Source: Bradyrhizobium betae (GTDB lineage Bacteria > Pseudomonadota > Alphaproteobacteria > Rhizobiales > Xanthobacteraceae). Taken from it: DNA of 64,000 bases. How positions within the stretch are numbered: position 1 is the stretch's first letter; every line of letters starts with the position of its first letter. Both the position numbers and the translations under genes were made by a program. The stretch covers positions 44,612 to 108,611 of the forward strand of contig NZ_MZXW01000006.1 of the NCBI RefSeq assembly GCF_004123905.1, read 5' to 3'. The notes under the pieces were generated by a model. The model ran no database searches. It was given only the letters and a program-made list of their open reading frames with translations, and was not told the DNA's origin. Shown here piece after piece: positions 9,260-17,656 of the stretch.

Positions 9260-10144
9260 ATGCCGGCGTTGATTGAAGAAGGGCGCGCGAAGGTCAATCT
9301 GACCCTTCGCGTGATCGGCCGTCGTGCCGACGGCTATCATGATCTCGAAAGCGTCGTCGCGTTCGCCGACTGCGCCGACCGGCTGACGCTGGAGCCGGGC
9401 GGTGAGTTGAAGCTCGCCACCACGGGGCCGCTGGCCGCGGCTTGTGGCGAGATGTCCGACAATCTCGTGTTCAAGGCTGCCAAGCTCCTGGCCGAAGCTG
9501 TGCCGGGCCTGAAGCTCGGGGCCTTCGCGCTCGACAAGGTGCTCCCCGTTGCAGCCGGCATCGGCGGCGGCTCGGCGGATGCTGCGGCGGCGCTGCGGCT
9601 GCTGGCGCGTCTCAACAATCTCTCGCTCGATGATCCCCGCCTGCAGAAGGTCGCACTCGCGACCGGTGCCGATGTGCCGGTGTGCCTGTTCTCGCGCGCC
9701 TGCGACATGACCGGTGTCGGCGAGCAGCTGTTGCCGCTCGCGTTGCCGAGCATGCCCTGCGTGATGGTCAATCCTCGAGTGCCCGTTGCGACCAAGGACG
9801 TATTTAAGGAGCTCGGCCTGCGCAACGGCGAACTGCTGGTCGGCGCCACCTCGGTCCTCGATGCGCCGGCCTGGCCGGAGGAGGGCGGCTCGATTGCCGA
9901 TTGGGTCGATGTTCTCGAAACCGTCGCCAACGATCTCGAAGCGCCTGCGCTGCGGATCGAGCCTGTGATCGGCGAGGTGCTGGAGGCCTTGCGCGATTCC
10001 GCCGGCGTCAAGCTCGCCCGCATGTCCGGCTCGGGTGCGACGTGTTTTGCGATCTACGGCGCGCCCACCGAAGCGCACGCCGCCGCTGAGAGGATTCGCA
10101 GGGATCACCCCGGCTGGTGGGTGCATGCGGGCACGTTGAGCTAG
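9260..10144 (+). CDS. ispE: 4-diphosphocytidyl-2-C-methyl-D-erythritol kinase
   Basis: IspE phosphorylates the 2-hydroxyl of CDP-methylerythritol with ATP, the fourth step of the MEP route to isoprenoids. The 294-residue product has the GHMP-kinase N-terminal block RAKVNLTLRV, the ATP-binding glycine-rich loop LPVAAGIGGGSADAAAAL and a C-terminal MSGSGATCFAI. GTG at 9251 would leave almost no room for the ribosome-binding run GGGGG, so ATG 9260 is preferred. The product feeds the polyprenyl diphosphate synthase encoded at 14.1-15.1 kb, but the genes are not clustered with other MEP genes here. Confidence 0.95.
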   Translation: MPALIEEGRAKVNLTLRVIGRRADGYHDLESVVAFADCADRLTLEPGGELKLATTGPLAAACGEMSDNLVFKAAKLLAEAVPGLKLGAFALDKVLPVAAGIGGGSADAAAALRLLARLNNLSLDDPRLQKVALATGADVPVCLFSRACDMTGVGEQLLPLALPSMPCVMVNPRVPVATKDVFKELGLRNGELLVGATSVLDAPAWPEEGGSIADWVDVLETVANDLEAPALRIEPVIGEVLEALRDSAGVKLARMSGSGATCFAIYGAPTEAHAAAERIRRDHPGWWVHAGTLS

Positions 10145-10152
10145 GTCTCTTC

Positions 10153-10230
10153 GTCATTGCGAGCGCAGCGAAGCAATCCAGAATCCCCCCGCGGTGACGG
10201 TCTGGATTGCTTCGCTGTGCTCGCAATGAC
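10153..10230. repeat. Dispersed inverted repeat, family A (copy 1)
   Basis: The element runs from GTCATTGCGAGCGCAGCGAA to the near-reverse-complement TTCGCTGTGCTCGCAATGAC, with TCCAGA and TCTGGA inside. It is therefore a 78-base imperfect palindrome with a short GC-rich centre. Copies at 13894 and 48704 have the same length. It lies between the convergent ispE and alpha/beta hydrolase genes. Confidence 0.9.
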
Positions 10231-10245
10231 GCGGATGGAGCGGAG

Positions 10246-11124
10246 CTAACCCGCGCCGTCCTCGGCCAAGTCCAAGAACCGCCGTATCTCGCCCAACACC
10301 TCTTCCGGCTTGTCATGCTGCAGCCAGTGTCCGGCCCCAGCAATGGTCTCGACGCGTGCGTTCGGGAAATAACGCTCCAGGCCCGCCGCCCTCGCGCCGG
10401 CCAGAAAGCTCTCGCCGGCATTGAGCAGCAGCGTCGGACAGGCGATGCGTGACCACAGCGCGACGTGATCGTCCGGCCAGAGCCGGTGCGGCGCAGAGGA
10501 GCGCTGATAGGGATCGAACTTCCAGCTATAGGTGCCGTCCTCATTTCGCCGCGCGCCGTGTGTCGCGAGATGCAGCGCTAGCTCGCGAGACAGCCGTTTA
10601 TTGTGCAGCACCATCTGTGCGGCCGCGTCCGCGAGCGTCGCATAACGGCGCGGTGTGCGGTCGTGCAACCTGTCGAGCTGGCCGACCCATTTGCTGATGC
10701 GCTCATGCGTTGGGGCCTTCGGCGAATCCGGCAGCATGGTCACGCCGTCGAGCACGACCAGCTTCGAGACCTGTTCGGGGAATGATCCCGTGAAAATCAG
10801 GCTCACCATGCCGCCCATCGAGTGACCGACGAGAGTGATTTGAGGCGCTGCGACACTACGGACGAGCTGGGCGAGATCGTAGACATACTCCGTCAGCGCG
10901 TAGCTGCCGCCTTTGGTCCAGTCGGAATCGCCGTGGCCGCGCAAATCGGGCGCAATCACGTGAAAATGCGGCTGCAGCGCACGGGCAATCGCGTCCCAGC
11001 TCCGGCAATGATCACGGCCGCCATGGACCAGGATCAGGGGCGGCGCGCCGTCGTTGCCCCAATCGGCATAATGCAGCCGCAGTCGGTGCGATTCATAGAA
11101 GCGGCTTTGCGGGGCGCTAGCCAT
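10246..11124 (-). CDS. Alpha/beta-fold hydrolase
   Basis: The 292-residue product has the oxyanion region LILVHGGRDHCRSW, the nucleophile elbow GHSMGGM and a C-terminal catalytic histidine in GAGHWLQHDKPEE. It is thus a serine hydrolase of the alpha/beta fold, in the epoxide hydrolase, haloperoxidase and esterase group. The substrate is not predictable. Its start overlaps the end of the LysE-type gene by eight bases, so the two are translated from one transcript. No signal peptide is seen. Confidence 0.85.
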   Translation of the reverse strand: MASAPQSRFYESHRLRLHYADWGNDGAPPLILVHGGRDHCRSWDAIARALQPHFHVIAPDLRGHGDSDWTKGGSYALTEYVYDLAQLVRSVAAPQITLVGHSMGGMVSLIFTGSFPEQVSKLVVLDGVTMLPDSPKAPTHERISKWVGQLDRLHDRTPRRYATLADAAAQMVLHNKRLSRELALHLATHGARRNEDGTYSWKFDPYQRSSAPHRLWPDDHVALWSRIACPTLLLNAGESFLAGARAAGLERYFPNARVETIAGAGHWLQHDKPEEVLGEIRRFLDLAEDGAG

Positions 11125-11749
11125 TGACGGGCCGCCGCGCCAGCGCGAGCGAGAGGCCGAGGCCCGCGATGAAGAGGCCGGAGCCCTGGGTGAGGCGCCG
11201 CATCAGGTTCGGCCGGCCGACCAGCTGTGTACGCGTTGCCGCGGCCATCAGCACCACAATGACATCGACGAGTGTGTTCAGCGTCACCGAGATTGCGCCG
11301 AGCACGATGAATTGCAGCGTGGGGTTCGATCCCGCGGGATCGAGGAATTGCGGAATGAAGGCGAGGAAGAACGCCGCGGTCTTCGGGTTCAAAGCCTCGA
11401 CCAGCACGCCATCGCGGAACGCGCGCTTATCGCCGACGGGCTCGCTCGCCAGCGACAGCGCGCGGCCGGCATTGCGAAACGTCTTGATGCCGAGCCAGAC
11501 CAGATAGAGCGCACCGACGAATTTGATCGCGGCAAACAGCTCCGCGCTGGCAAGGATGATCGCGGAGATGCCGAGGCTGCCCGCCACGACATGAACCAGC
11601 CCGCCCAGCGCCGTGCCTGCGGTCGAGGCAAAGCCGCTGCCACGCCCTTCCGACAAGGTCCGCGCCGCGACGTAGAAGATGCCGGGGCCGGGAACGGCGG
11701 CAATGAGACAGGCTGCGGCCAGGAACAGCCAGAAATTCGTTTCGATCAT
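11117..11749 (-). CDS. LysE/RhtB family translocator
   Basis: The 210-residue product has six predicted membrane helices. The first covers WLFLAAACLIAAVPGPGIFY, including the PGP motif typical of LysE/RhtB amino-acid and homoserine-lactone exporters. Such proteins exchange a cytosolic amino acid or a similar compound for a proton across the inner membrane. The length is normal for the family. The alpha/beta hydrolase gene overlaps its 3' end, and the fabF-like gene ends 75 bases upstream, so a four-gene run hxlR-fabF-lysE-hydrolase is possible. The substrate is not known. Confidence 0.88.
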   Translation of the reverse strand: MIETNFWLFLAAACLIAAVPGPGIFYVAARTLSEGRGSGFASTAGTALGGLVHVVAGSLGISAIILASAELFAAIKFVGALYLVWLGIKTFRNAGRALSLASEPVGDKRAFRDGVLVEALNPKTAAFFLAFIPQFLDPAGSNPTLQFIVLGAISVTLNTLVDVIVVLMAAATRTQLVGRPNLMRRLTQGSGLFIAGLGLSLALARRPVNG

Positions 11750-11823
11750 CCCGTTTTCGTAGCGCAGCGCGCCGCGATTGCAAGGCTTCTCGTTGAGAGG
11801 CTTCTCATTTAGAGGCCCGTCAT

Positions 11824-13086
11824 TTAGTCCATCCGGCGGAAGATCGCGCTGGCGTTGACCCCGCCGAAGCCAAACCCGTTGGAGATGGCGTGCTGCATCG
11901 GCATCGGCCGTGCGGCGCCTGAGACGATGTCGATGCCATCAGCGCCGGGATCGGGGTTTTCGAGATTGAGCGTCGGCGGCGCGATCTGGTCGCGCAGGGC
12001 GAGGATCGTGAAGATCGCTTCCAGCCCGCCGGCGGCGCCGAGCAGATGGCCGGTGGCTGATTTCGTCGCGCTGACAGCGATGTTTCGGTTCCGGCCGAAC
12101 AGCGCGGCGATGGCGCCAAGCTCGCTCTCGTCGCCAGCCGGCGTTGACGTCGCATGCGCGTTCAGATGCTGCAAGTCCGTGGGTTCAAGCTTCGCCTGGC
12201 GTAGTGCGATCTCCATGGCGCGACGTGCGCCGTCGCCATCGGGCGGACCCGAGGTCATGTGATAGGCGTCTGCGGTCGTGCCGTAGCCGATGATTTCCGC
12301 GATCGGCGTCGCGCCACGGGCCAGCGCGTGCTCGAGATCCTCGATCACCAAAATGCCGGCACCTTCGCCCATCACAAATCCCTCGCGGTCGCGATCGAAC
12401 GGGCGCGAGGCGCGGGCGGGCTCGTCGTTAAAGGAGCTCGATAGCGCGCGTGCCGCGGCAAAGCCGCCGAGGCTGACGATATCGATGCAGGCCTCCGCGC
12501 CGCCGCAGATGGCGACATCGGCTTCGCCGGCGCGGATCATGCGCGCAGCATCGCCGATCGCCTGCACGCCGGCGGCACAGGCCGTAACGGGCGTGCCCAG
12601 CGCGCCCTTGTAGCCGTATTTGATCGAGACGTGGCCGGCGGCGAGATTGGCAAGGAACGAGGGGATCGTGAACGGCGAGAGCCGGCGCGCGCCGCGGTGC
12701 TCGGTGATGCGCACCGCCTCCGCCATCGCCGGGAAGCCGCCAACGCCGGAGGCGATGATTGTCGCGGTGCGTTCCAGCGCGCTCGCGTCCTGCGGCGTCC
12801 ATTTCGCTTGCGCGATCGCTTCCGCGGTGGCGAGCAGCGCGAACAGGATAAAGCGATCCATCTTGCGCTGGTCTTTTGGCGCGGCGGCTTGCGCGGGATC
12901 GAAGCCGCCGTCGGCATCATCGGCCTTGTCAGGCACGAGCCCGGCAATGCGCGCGGGCAGGGCTTGCGCCCATTCGGGCAGCGGGCGCAGTCCGCTCTGG
13001 CCGGCGAGCAGTCGGCGCCAGGACAGTTCGACACCGCAGCCGAGCGGCGACACCGCGCCCATGCCTGTCACGACGATACGACGCAT
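11824..13086 (-). CDS. Beta-ketoacyl-ACP synthase, FabF type
   Basis: The 420-residue product begins MRRIVVTGMGAVSPLG, which sets the start at 13086. The ketosynthase catalytic residues are present: Cys in VTACAAGVQ, His in NAHATSTPAGD, and Lys and His in SATKSATGHLLGAAGG. It would condense malonyl-ACP with acyl-ACP during fatty-acid elongation or a specialised lipid pathway. The housekeeping fabF of this group normally sits beside acpP and mltG. This copy instead lies one base after an HxlR regulator, which points to an accessory, inducible role. The initiating codon is placed directly after the regulator's stop. Confidence 0.88.
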   Translation of the reverse strand: MRRIVVTGMGAVSPLGCGVELSWRRLLAGQSGLRPLPEWAQALPARIAGLVPDKADDADGGFDPAQAAAPKDQRKMDRFILFALLATAEAIAQAKWTPQDASALERTATIIASGVGGFPAMAEAVRITEHRGARRLSPFTIPSFLANLAAGHVSIKYGYKGALGTPVTACAAGVQAIGDAARMIRAGEADVAICGGAEACIDIVSLGGFAAARALSSSFNDEPARASRPFDRDREGFVMGEGAGILVIEDLEHALARGATPIAEIIGYGTTADAYHMTSGPPDGDGARRAMEIALRQAKLEPTDLQHLNAHATSTPAGDESELGAIAALFGRNRNIAVSATKSATGHLLGAAGGLEAIFTILALRDQIAPPTLNLENPDPGADGIDIVSGAARPMPMQHAISNGFGFGGVNASAIFRRMD

Positions 13087-13087
13087 G

Positions 13088-13603
13088 TCAGTCTCCAGCC
13101 GGCGCAACGGCCGGGTTCATGGCTTTGAGCGAGGCGAGCCGCGCGCGCATCCCGCGGCTGGCGCGCGGACCTGCAACGACGACCGCATTGGCGAGCGTGA
13201 TCGGACGCATGTCGGCGGCGTCGACGACGACCGGATCGAACGGGCGGACGTCATCCCGGTTCGCCAGCAGGATGGCTTCGCCCTTCGGGGCGAGATGCTT
13301 GTTGCCCCAGGCGAGCAGCGTAGCGATCACGGGGAAGAAATCCCGCGCCTTGTTCGTCAGCACATATTCGTAACGCGGCGGGCGTTCGTTGTAGCGGCGG
13401 CGGACGAACATGCCGCTCTTGGTGAGATGGGTCAGCCGCCGCGACAGGATGTTCGGCGCGATGCCGAGGCTCTGCGAGAATTCGTCGAACTTCGTCGAGC
13501 CCTGAAACGCATCCCGCAGGATCAAGATGCTCCACCATTCGCCGACTGTCTCCACGGCGCGACCGACCGGGCATTCCAGGATGGAGGGGGATTTGGGCTG
13601 CAT
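13088..13603 (-). CDS. HxlR-family winged-helix transcriptional regulator
   Basis: The 171-residue product has the HxlR signature: CPVGRAVETVGEWWSILILR, the recognition-helix region IAPNILSRRLTHLTKSG and the wing RPPRYEYVLTNKA, covering residues 12-90. HxlR proteins act as dimers and often respond to electrophiles or quinones, sometimes through the N-terminal cysteine, here C12. The C-terminal 60 residues are an extra segment with no recognised fold. The gene is followed one base later by the fabF-like gene, which is its most likely target. A perfect palindrome 22 bases before its start is a candidate operator. Confidence 0.9.
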   Translation of the reverse strand: MQPKSPSILECPVGRAVETVGEWWSILILRDAFQGSTKFDEFSQSLGIAPNILSRRLTHLTKSGMFVRRRYNERPPRYEYVLTNKARDFFPVIATLLAWGNKHLAPKGEAILLANRDDVRPFDPVVVDAADMRPITLANAVVVAGPRASRGMRARLASLKAMNPAVAPAGD

Positions 13604-13624
13604 GGCGGGAAGGTAGGTTAGTGA

Positions 13625-13639
13625 CTTGCAAAATGCAAG
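13625..13639. promoter_or_regulatory. Candidate HxlR operator (palindrome)
   Basis: CTTGCAAAATGCAAG is a perfect dyad with arms CTTGCA and TGCAAG around AAA. An outer AGT/ACT pair two bases further out extends the symmetry. It ends 22 bases before the hxlR start codon, where a repressor would block the promoter or early transcription. That the HxlR protein binds here is inferred from position and symmetry only. Confidence 0.5.
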
Positions 13640-13739
13640 CTACTGGGTGGGCGGATACGGGTGGAGAGCGAAGCGGAGTTGGCGGTGACAAAACCTGTCC
13701 GGTGGTGAGATGTACGGTGGGCGAGGCTGAGCCGCTCTC

Positions 13740-13869
13740 GTGCCCCGGACGCAACGCAGCGCCTCTTAGCGGTGCGCTGCAGAGCCGGGGCCCATGTTGC
13801 CGATCACTGGGTGTCGCGTGGGTCCCGGCTCTGCGCGTTGCACGCTGCAGCGCGTCCGGGACACGAGAG
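13740..13869. repeat. Dispersed inverted repeat, family C (copy 2)
   Basis: It opens with GTGCCCCGGACGCAACGCAG and closes with GCGTCCGGGACACGAGAG, with inner arms GCAGAGCCGGGGCCCAT and TGGGTCCCGGCTCTGCG. It matches the copies at 4378 and 21125 closely at both ends. Confidence 0.85.
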
Positions 13870-13893
13870 GAGTGCGTGGCTGTCTAGCTCTCC

Positions 13894-13971
13894 GTCATTG
13901 CGAGCGTAGCGAAGCAATCCAGACCGTCGCCGCGGAGGGATTCTGGATTGCTTCGCTGCGCTCGCAATGAC
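13894..13971. repeat. Dispersed inverted repeat, family A (copy 2)
   Basis: This is a 78-base imperfect palindrome from GTCATTGCGAGCGTAGCGAA to TTCGCTGCGCTCGCAATGAC. It has the same ends and the same length as the copies at 10153 and 48704. Only the central bases differ. Confidence 0.9.
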
Positions 13972-14094
13972 CATGTGGGGGCATCGCGCACTAATCCAAC
14001 GCCGTCACCCGCGCGCAACCGCGAAGCGGTTGTCGCTGAAGGGCGACAGGCTAGCGGCAGTGCGGCAGCGATAGCGGCGTTGGGACGACCGCGC

Positions 14095-15102
14095 TCAGTG
14101 CGACCGCGCCAGGCAGAACGCCACCACCTGCTCCAGCGCGCTCTTCATCGGCGAGGACGGGAACAGCGCCAGCGCGTCGACGGCCATGGCGCCGTAGTGG
14201 TGGGCGCGGCTGATCGTGTCCTCGAGTGCGCGGTGCTTGTTCATCAACCCGATGGCGTGATCGAGGTCGCTGTCGCCGATCTCGCCGCGCTCGAGCGCCT
14301 TGATCCAGAAGGCGCGCTCGGTGTCGTTGCCGCGGCGGAAGGCGAGTACCACTGGCAGCGTGATCTTGCCCTCGCGAAAGTCGTCGCCGGTGTTCTTGCC
14401 GAGTTTTGCGCTCTTGCCGCCATAGTCGAGCACGTCGTCGACCAGCTGGAAGGCGATGCCGAGATTCATGCCGACCGAGCGGCAGGCGGTTTGCTCCGCC
14501 TTCGGGCGGTTGGCGATGACAGGGCCGACCTCGCAGGCGGCCGCGAACAGCTCGGCGGTCTTGCCGCGGATCACGGCGAGATATTCGTCCTCGGTGGTCG
14601 CGGTGTTTTTGGCGGCGGCAAGCTGCATCACCTCGCCCTCGGCGATGGTGGCGGCAGCCGCGGAGAGAATGTCCAGCGCGCGGAGCGAGCCGACCTCGAC
14701 CATCATGCGGAAGGCTTGTCCGAGCAGGAAGTCGCCGACCAGCACGCTCGCCTCGTTGCCCCAGAGCATGCGCGCCGAGAGTTTTCCGCGGCGCATTTCG
14801 CTCTCGTCGACGACGTCGTCGTGCAGGAGCGTGGCGGTGTGCATGAACTCGACGGACGCGGCGAGCTTGATGTGGCCGTCGCCGGTGTAGCCGGCGAGGT
14901 TGGCCATGGCGAGCGTCAGCATCGGCCGCAGCCGCTTGCCCCCGGAGGAGATCAGATGGTTGGCGACCTCCGGGATCATGGTCACATCAGACCCGGTCCG
15001 CGACAGGATCGTGGCGTTGACGCGCTCCATGTCACCGGCGACAAGGGCAACCAGCTGTTCGATCGACGCGCCGGGAGTTTCGAAAGGTACGATGACGGCC
15101 AC
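14095..15102 (-). CDS. Polyprenyl diphosphate synthase (ubiquinone side chain), IspB type
   Basis: The enzyme adds isopentenyl units to an allylic diphosphate to build the long tail of ubiquinone, probably ten units in this group. The first aspartate-rich motif is HDDVVDE with D95, D96 and D99, and the second lies in LVDDVLDYGG about residue 225. Block SSGGKRLRPML at 52-62 binds the diphosphate. The start is a GTG at 15102, beginning (V/M)AVIVPFETPG. The open frame continues upstream but that part is not conserved-looking. The 335-residue length is normal. The DUF2007 gene diverges from it. Confidence 0.92.
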   Translation of the reverse strand: MAVIVPFETPGASIEQLVALVAGDMERVNATILSRTGSDVTMIPEVANHLISSGGKRLRPMLTLAMANLAGYTGDGHIKLAASVEFMHTATLLHDDVVDESEMRRGKLSARMLWGNEASVLVGDFLLGQAFRMMVEVGSLRALDILSAAAATIAEGEVMQLAAAKNTATTEDEYLAVIRGKTAELFAAACEVGPVIANRPKAEQTACRSVGMNLGIAFQLVDDVLDYGGKSAKLGKNTGDDFREGKITLPVVLAFRRGNDTERAFWIKALERGEIGDSDLDHAIGLMNKHRALEDTISRAHHYGAMAVDALALFPSSPMKSALEQVVAFCLARSH

Positions 15103-15235
15103 GCCGGTCTCCAATATTTGCCCCGGAAGGGCTATTCTGATGGAAATACAATAGAAACTGGCGGCGGATGCGGCAAGGCCTGCGGAACCATTGACATTTG
15201 CCCCTTTAGCCCCCTTCGGGCAGGAGACCTCAGTT

Positions 15236-15463
15236 TTGCGTGAACTGGTTCGAACCAACGATATGGTGCTGGTGTCAGCGATCGGCGCGCTGCTCGACGG
15301 CGCCAACATCCATCATCTGGTGCTGGACCAGAACATGAGCATCATCGAGGGCTCGCTCGGCATTTTGCCGCGGCGGATCCTGGTCCATGAGGACGACGCC
15401 CGGGAGGCCAGGGAACTTCTCACCGACGCCGGCCTCAGCCACGAACTGCGCGGCGATGATTGA
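15236..15463 (+). CDS. DUF2007 domain protein
   Basis: The small product of 75 residues begins at a TTG with CAGGAGA seven bases upstream. Its sequence, including IGALLDGANIHHLVLDQNMS and VHEDDAREARELL, fits DUF2007, a ferredoxin-like-fold family thought to bind signalling ligands or act in regulation. Its stop overlaps the start of the methyltransferase gene in ATGATTGA, implying translational coupling. An ATG at 15263 would give a truncated domain, so TTG is preferred. Confidence 0.82.
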   Translation: MRELVRTNDMVLVSAIGALLDGANIHHLVLDQNMSIIEGSLGILPRRILVHEDDAREARELLTDAGLSHELRGDD

Positions 15464-16223
15464 GGCCGCACCCGATATCACCGAGGACGCCTTTCTCGGC
15501 GGTCAGTTGCGGCTGAAGCAGAAGCGGTCCGGCCATCGCGCCGGCCATGACGCGATCCTGCTCGCGGCGGCGACGGAGGCTCACGCGGGCGACCGCGTGG
15601 TCGATCTCGGCGCCGGCATCGGCACCGCGGGGCTGGCGCTCGCCCGGCGTGTGGCGGGCGTCAAGCTCAGCCTGGTCGAGATCGATCCGGAGCTCGCGGA
15701 ACTCGCGCGCGCCAATGCGGCGGCGAATGCGATTGCCGCCGAGGTGATGGTGCTTGACGTCACGGCCGATGCGCAGGCGTTCTCGATACATGGGCTCGGG
15801 CCCGACAGTGTCGACGTGGTGCTGACCAACCCGCCCTTCAACGATCCGGTGCGGCATCGCGGCTCGCCGGACCAGATGCGCCACAGCGCGCATGTGGCGA
15901 CGGAGGAGACGCTGCATGCGTGGGTGCATGCAGCGCGGCGTATCCTCCGATCGAATGGCGCGCTGACATTGATCTGGCGCGCAGATGGGATCACGGATGT
16001 TTTGGCAGCGCTGTCACGCGGCTTCGGCAGCTTTGTGGTCCTGCCGATTCACGGCGAAGCGGGACGGCCCGCGATCCGCGTACTGGTGCGCGCGACCAAA
16101 GGCGGCAGAGCTCCGACGCGATTGTTGCCGGGTCTCATGCTTAACGAAGAGTCACGCGTGCCTAAAAAAGAGGTGATGGATATTCTGGAGGGACGATCGG
16201 TTCTACCCCTGGTGGAACCGTGA
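15456..16223 (+). CDS. Class I SAM methyltransferase, TrmN6-like
   Basis: The 255-residue product has the SAM-binding motif VVDLGAGIGTAGLALA and the N6-adenine methyltransferase motif NPPF in VVLTNPPFNDP. An early GGQLRLKQKRSGHRAGHDA is typical of the TrmN6/YfiC group, which methylates adenine 37 of tRNA1(Val). The exact tRNA target in this organism is not certain. The ATG at 15456 overlaps the DUF2007 stop, so the pair is an operon. The C-terminal region ends in a short tail without domain. Confidence 0.87.
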   Translation: MIEAAPDITEDAFLGGQLRLKQKRSGHRAGHDAILLAAATEAHAGDRVVDLGAGIGTAGLALARRVAGVKLSLVEIDPELAELARANAAANAIAAEVMVLDVTADAQAFSIHGLGPDSVDVVLTNPPFNDPVRHRGSPDQMRHSAHVATEETLHAWVHAARRILRSNGALTLIWRADGITDVLAALSRGFGSFVVLPIHGEAGRPAIRVLVRATKGGRAPTRLLPGLMLNEESRVPKKEVMDILEGRSVLPLVEP

Positions 16224-16227
16224 TGGC

Positions 16228-16326
16228 TTACTGCGGAAGCGATTCCGACTGCTGTTCTTGCGGGGACGTCAAGCGGATCGCCATGAAAAGCGCACCGATC
16301 AGCAGCATCAGCAGGTAGATCTTCAT
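16228..16326 (-). CDS. 32-residue single-span membrane peptide
   Basis: On the minus strand an ATG at 16326 opens a 33-codon frame ending in TAA at 16228. A strong Shine-Dalgarno run GGAGGA stands six bases before the ATG. The peptide begins MKIYLLMLLIGALFMAIRL, one hydrophobic span of about 17 residues, and ends in a polar, glutamine- and serine-rich tail. It has one lysine at the N terminus and one arginine after the span. No family is recognised. It lies between the convergent end of the methyltransferase gene and the divergent S49 peptidase gene. Confidence 0.65.
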   Translation of the reverse strand: MKIYLLMLLIGALFMAIRLTSPQEQQSESLPQ

Positions 16327-16439
16327 GACGTTTCCTCCGCTGCTTCATTGCAGCTTCCCAACGAGGAATCTGCAAAACACGTTCCAGGCACTTCCAATGA
16401 CACTCGCGTGATAAGAAATGGTTAACCAGAGGTAGCGGC

Positions 16440-17348
16440 ATGGCTGAACAATTGAACGATCGTGGGAGTTCCGGCCTGGCCGACAAGCTCATGCAATATC
16501 TGCCGGCGCGCTTCCGCCCCGGCACGGCCGTCGTGCCGGTGGTGCGACTCTCCGGCGTGATTGGTGCGGTGACGCCGCTGCGCCCGGGCATGTCGCTCGC
16601 GGGCGTCGCGCGCGTGCTGGAGCGGGCCTTTTCGATGCGCAACGCCAAGGCGGTGGCGCTGGTGATCAACTCGCCCGGCGGCTCGCCGGTGCAGTCGCGC
16701 CAGATCTATCTGCGCATCAAGCAGCTCGCGGCGGAGAAGAAGCTGCCGGTGCTGGTGTTCGTCGAGGACGTCGCGGCGTCCGGCGGCTACATGATCGCCT
16801 GCGCCGGCGATGAGATCATTTGCGATCCATCATCGATTCTCGGTTCGATCGGCGTGGTCGGCGGCAGTTTTGGTTTCCAGGAGGCGATCAAGCGGCTCGG
16901 CATCGAGCGGCGCCTCTACACGGCCGGCGCGCACAAGGCGATGCTCGATCCGTTCCTGCCCGAAAACCCCGACGACGTCGCCAAGCTGAAGGCGCTTCAG
17001 CGCGAGATCCACCAGATATTCATTGCCTTGGTGAAGGACAGCCGCGGTGCGCGCCTCAAGGGCAGCGACGACACGCTATTCACGGGCGAATACTGGGCCG
17101 GCGAGAGTTCAATCGCGCTGGGGCTCGCCGACAGCATCGGCGATCTGCGCTCAACTCTTCGTGCCCGCTATGGCGAGAAGGTTCTCACCCCCGTCATTGC
17201 GCAGCCGACCGGGTTGCTGTCCGGCCTTTTGGGGCGGAAATCGCCGGGTGCGGGCCAGCTTTCGGCCATGGAATCAATGGCCGGGTTGCCGGACGATCTG
17301 ATCTCGGCGGTCGAGACGCGCGCGATTTGGGCGAAATTCGGGTTCTAG
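16440..17348 (+). CDS. S49 family peptidase (SppA/SohB type)
   Basis: The 302-residue product is of the short, single-domain S49 kind. The nucleophilic serine lies in DVAASGGYMIA and the general-base lysine in TAGAHKAMLDPFLP, about 50 residues later, as in bacterial SppA/SohB. Such enzymes degrade cleaved signal peptides or membrane protein fragments. No clear N-terminal membrane anchor is visible, unlike E. coli SppA, so it may sit on the membrane peripherally. It begins directly at the ATG after a short untranslated region. Confidence 0.88.
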   Translation: MAEQLNDRGSSGLADKLMQYLPARFRPGTAVVPVVRLSGVIGAVTPLRPGMSLAGVARVLERAFSMRNAKAVALVINSPGGSPVQSRQIYLRIKQLAAEKKLPVLVFVEDVAASGGYMIACAGDEIICDPSSILGSIGVVGGSFGFQEAIKRLGIERRLYTAGAHKAMLDPFLPENPDDVAKLKALQREIHQIFIALVKDSRGARLKGSDDTLFTGEYWAGESSIALGLADSIGDLRSTLRARYGEKVLTPVIAQPTGLLSGLLGRKSPGAGQLSAMESMAGLPDDLISAVETRAIWAKFGF

Positions 17349-17454
17349 GCGGAGCCCGCCCGCGCCATTTGGTCCGGGCCGAGCCAATTGCGGCGCGGCC
17401 TGGTCTGCGCGAGAATGCGTATGGGGGGTGAGCATTGTGAACAAGGAACGACCG

Positions 17455-17643
17455 ATGCCGTTCGTCGCATTCGCAGGCGTCCTGGGCGGGCTTGCCGTGG
17501 TCCGCTGGGCGTATAAGACCGCTGTCCGGATCAACCAGGAGCTGGAGGAGATGCGCCTCTCGCGCGTCGCCGAGGCCGCCCATATGGGGAATATCCAGAC
17601 GCTGAAGCGTGACCCCGTGACCGGGGCTTATCGGCCGGGTTAG
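17455..17643 (+). CDS. Small membrane-anchored protein of unknown function
   Basis: The product of 62 residues starts with a hydrophobic span VAFAGVLGGLAVVRWAY and continues with a charged helix containing INQELEEMRLSRVAEAA. It ends in LKRDPVTGAYRPG, a tail reminiscent of small conserved proteins annotated only as hypothetical in this genus. The ATG at 17455 has AAGGA seven bases upstream. A GTG at 17428 would add nine residues and cannot be excluded. No function is proposed. Confidence 0.65.
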   Translation: MPFVAFAGVLGGLAVVRWAYKTAVRINQELEEMRLSRVAEAAHMGNIQTLKRDPVTGAYRPG

Positions 17644-17656
17644 TTAGCGCCACTTG

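Larger units (their letters stand above)
13604..14094. other. Gene-free stretch filled by dispersed repeats
   Basis: Between the hxlR start and the polyprenyl synthase stop there is no credible gene. The interval holds the palindrome near hxlR, one family C repeat, one family A repeat and about 120 bases of unassigned GC-rich sequence. Apparent open frames crossing it lack coding bias. Confidence 0.6.

Noticed and set aside
7441..9297. A 618-codon minus-strand frame opposite the TPR gene
   Set aside because: It is the shadow of the TPR gene and has no recognisable motif or ribosome-binding site.
16418..16425. ATGGTTAA, a possible CtrA half-site before the S49 peptidase gene
   Set aside because: Eight bases alone are expected by chance in a window of this size, and no second half is present.
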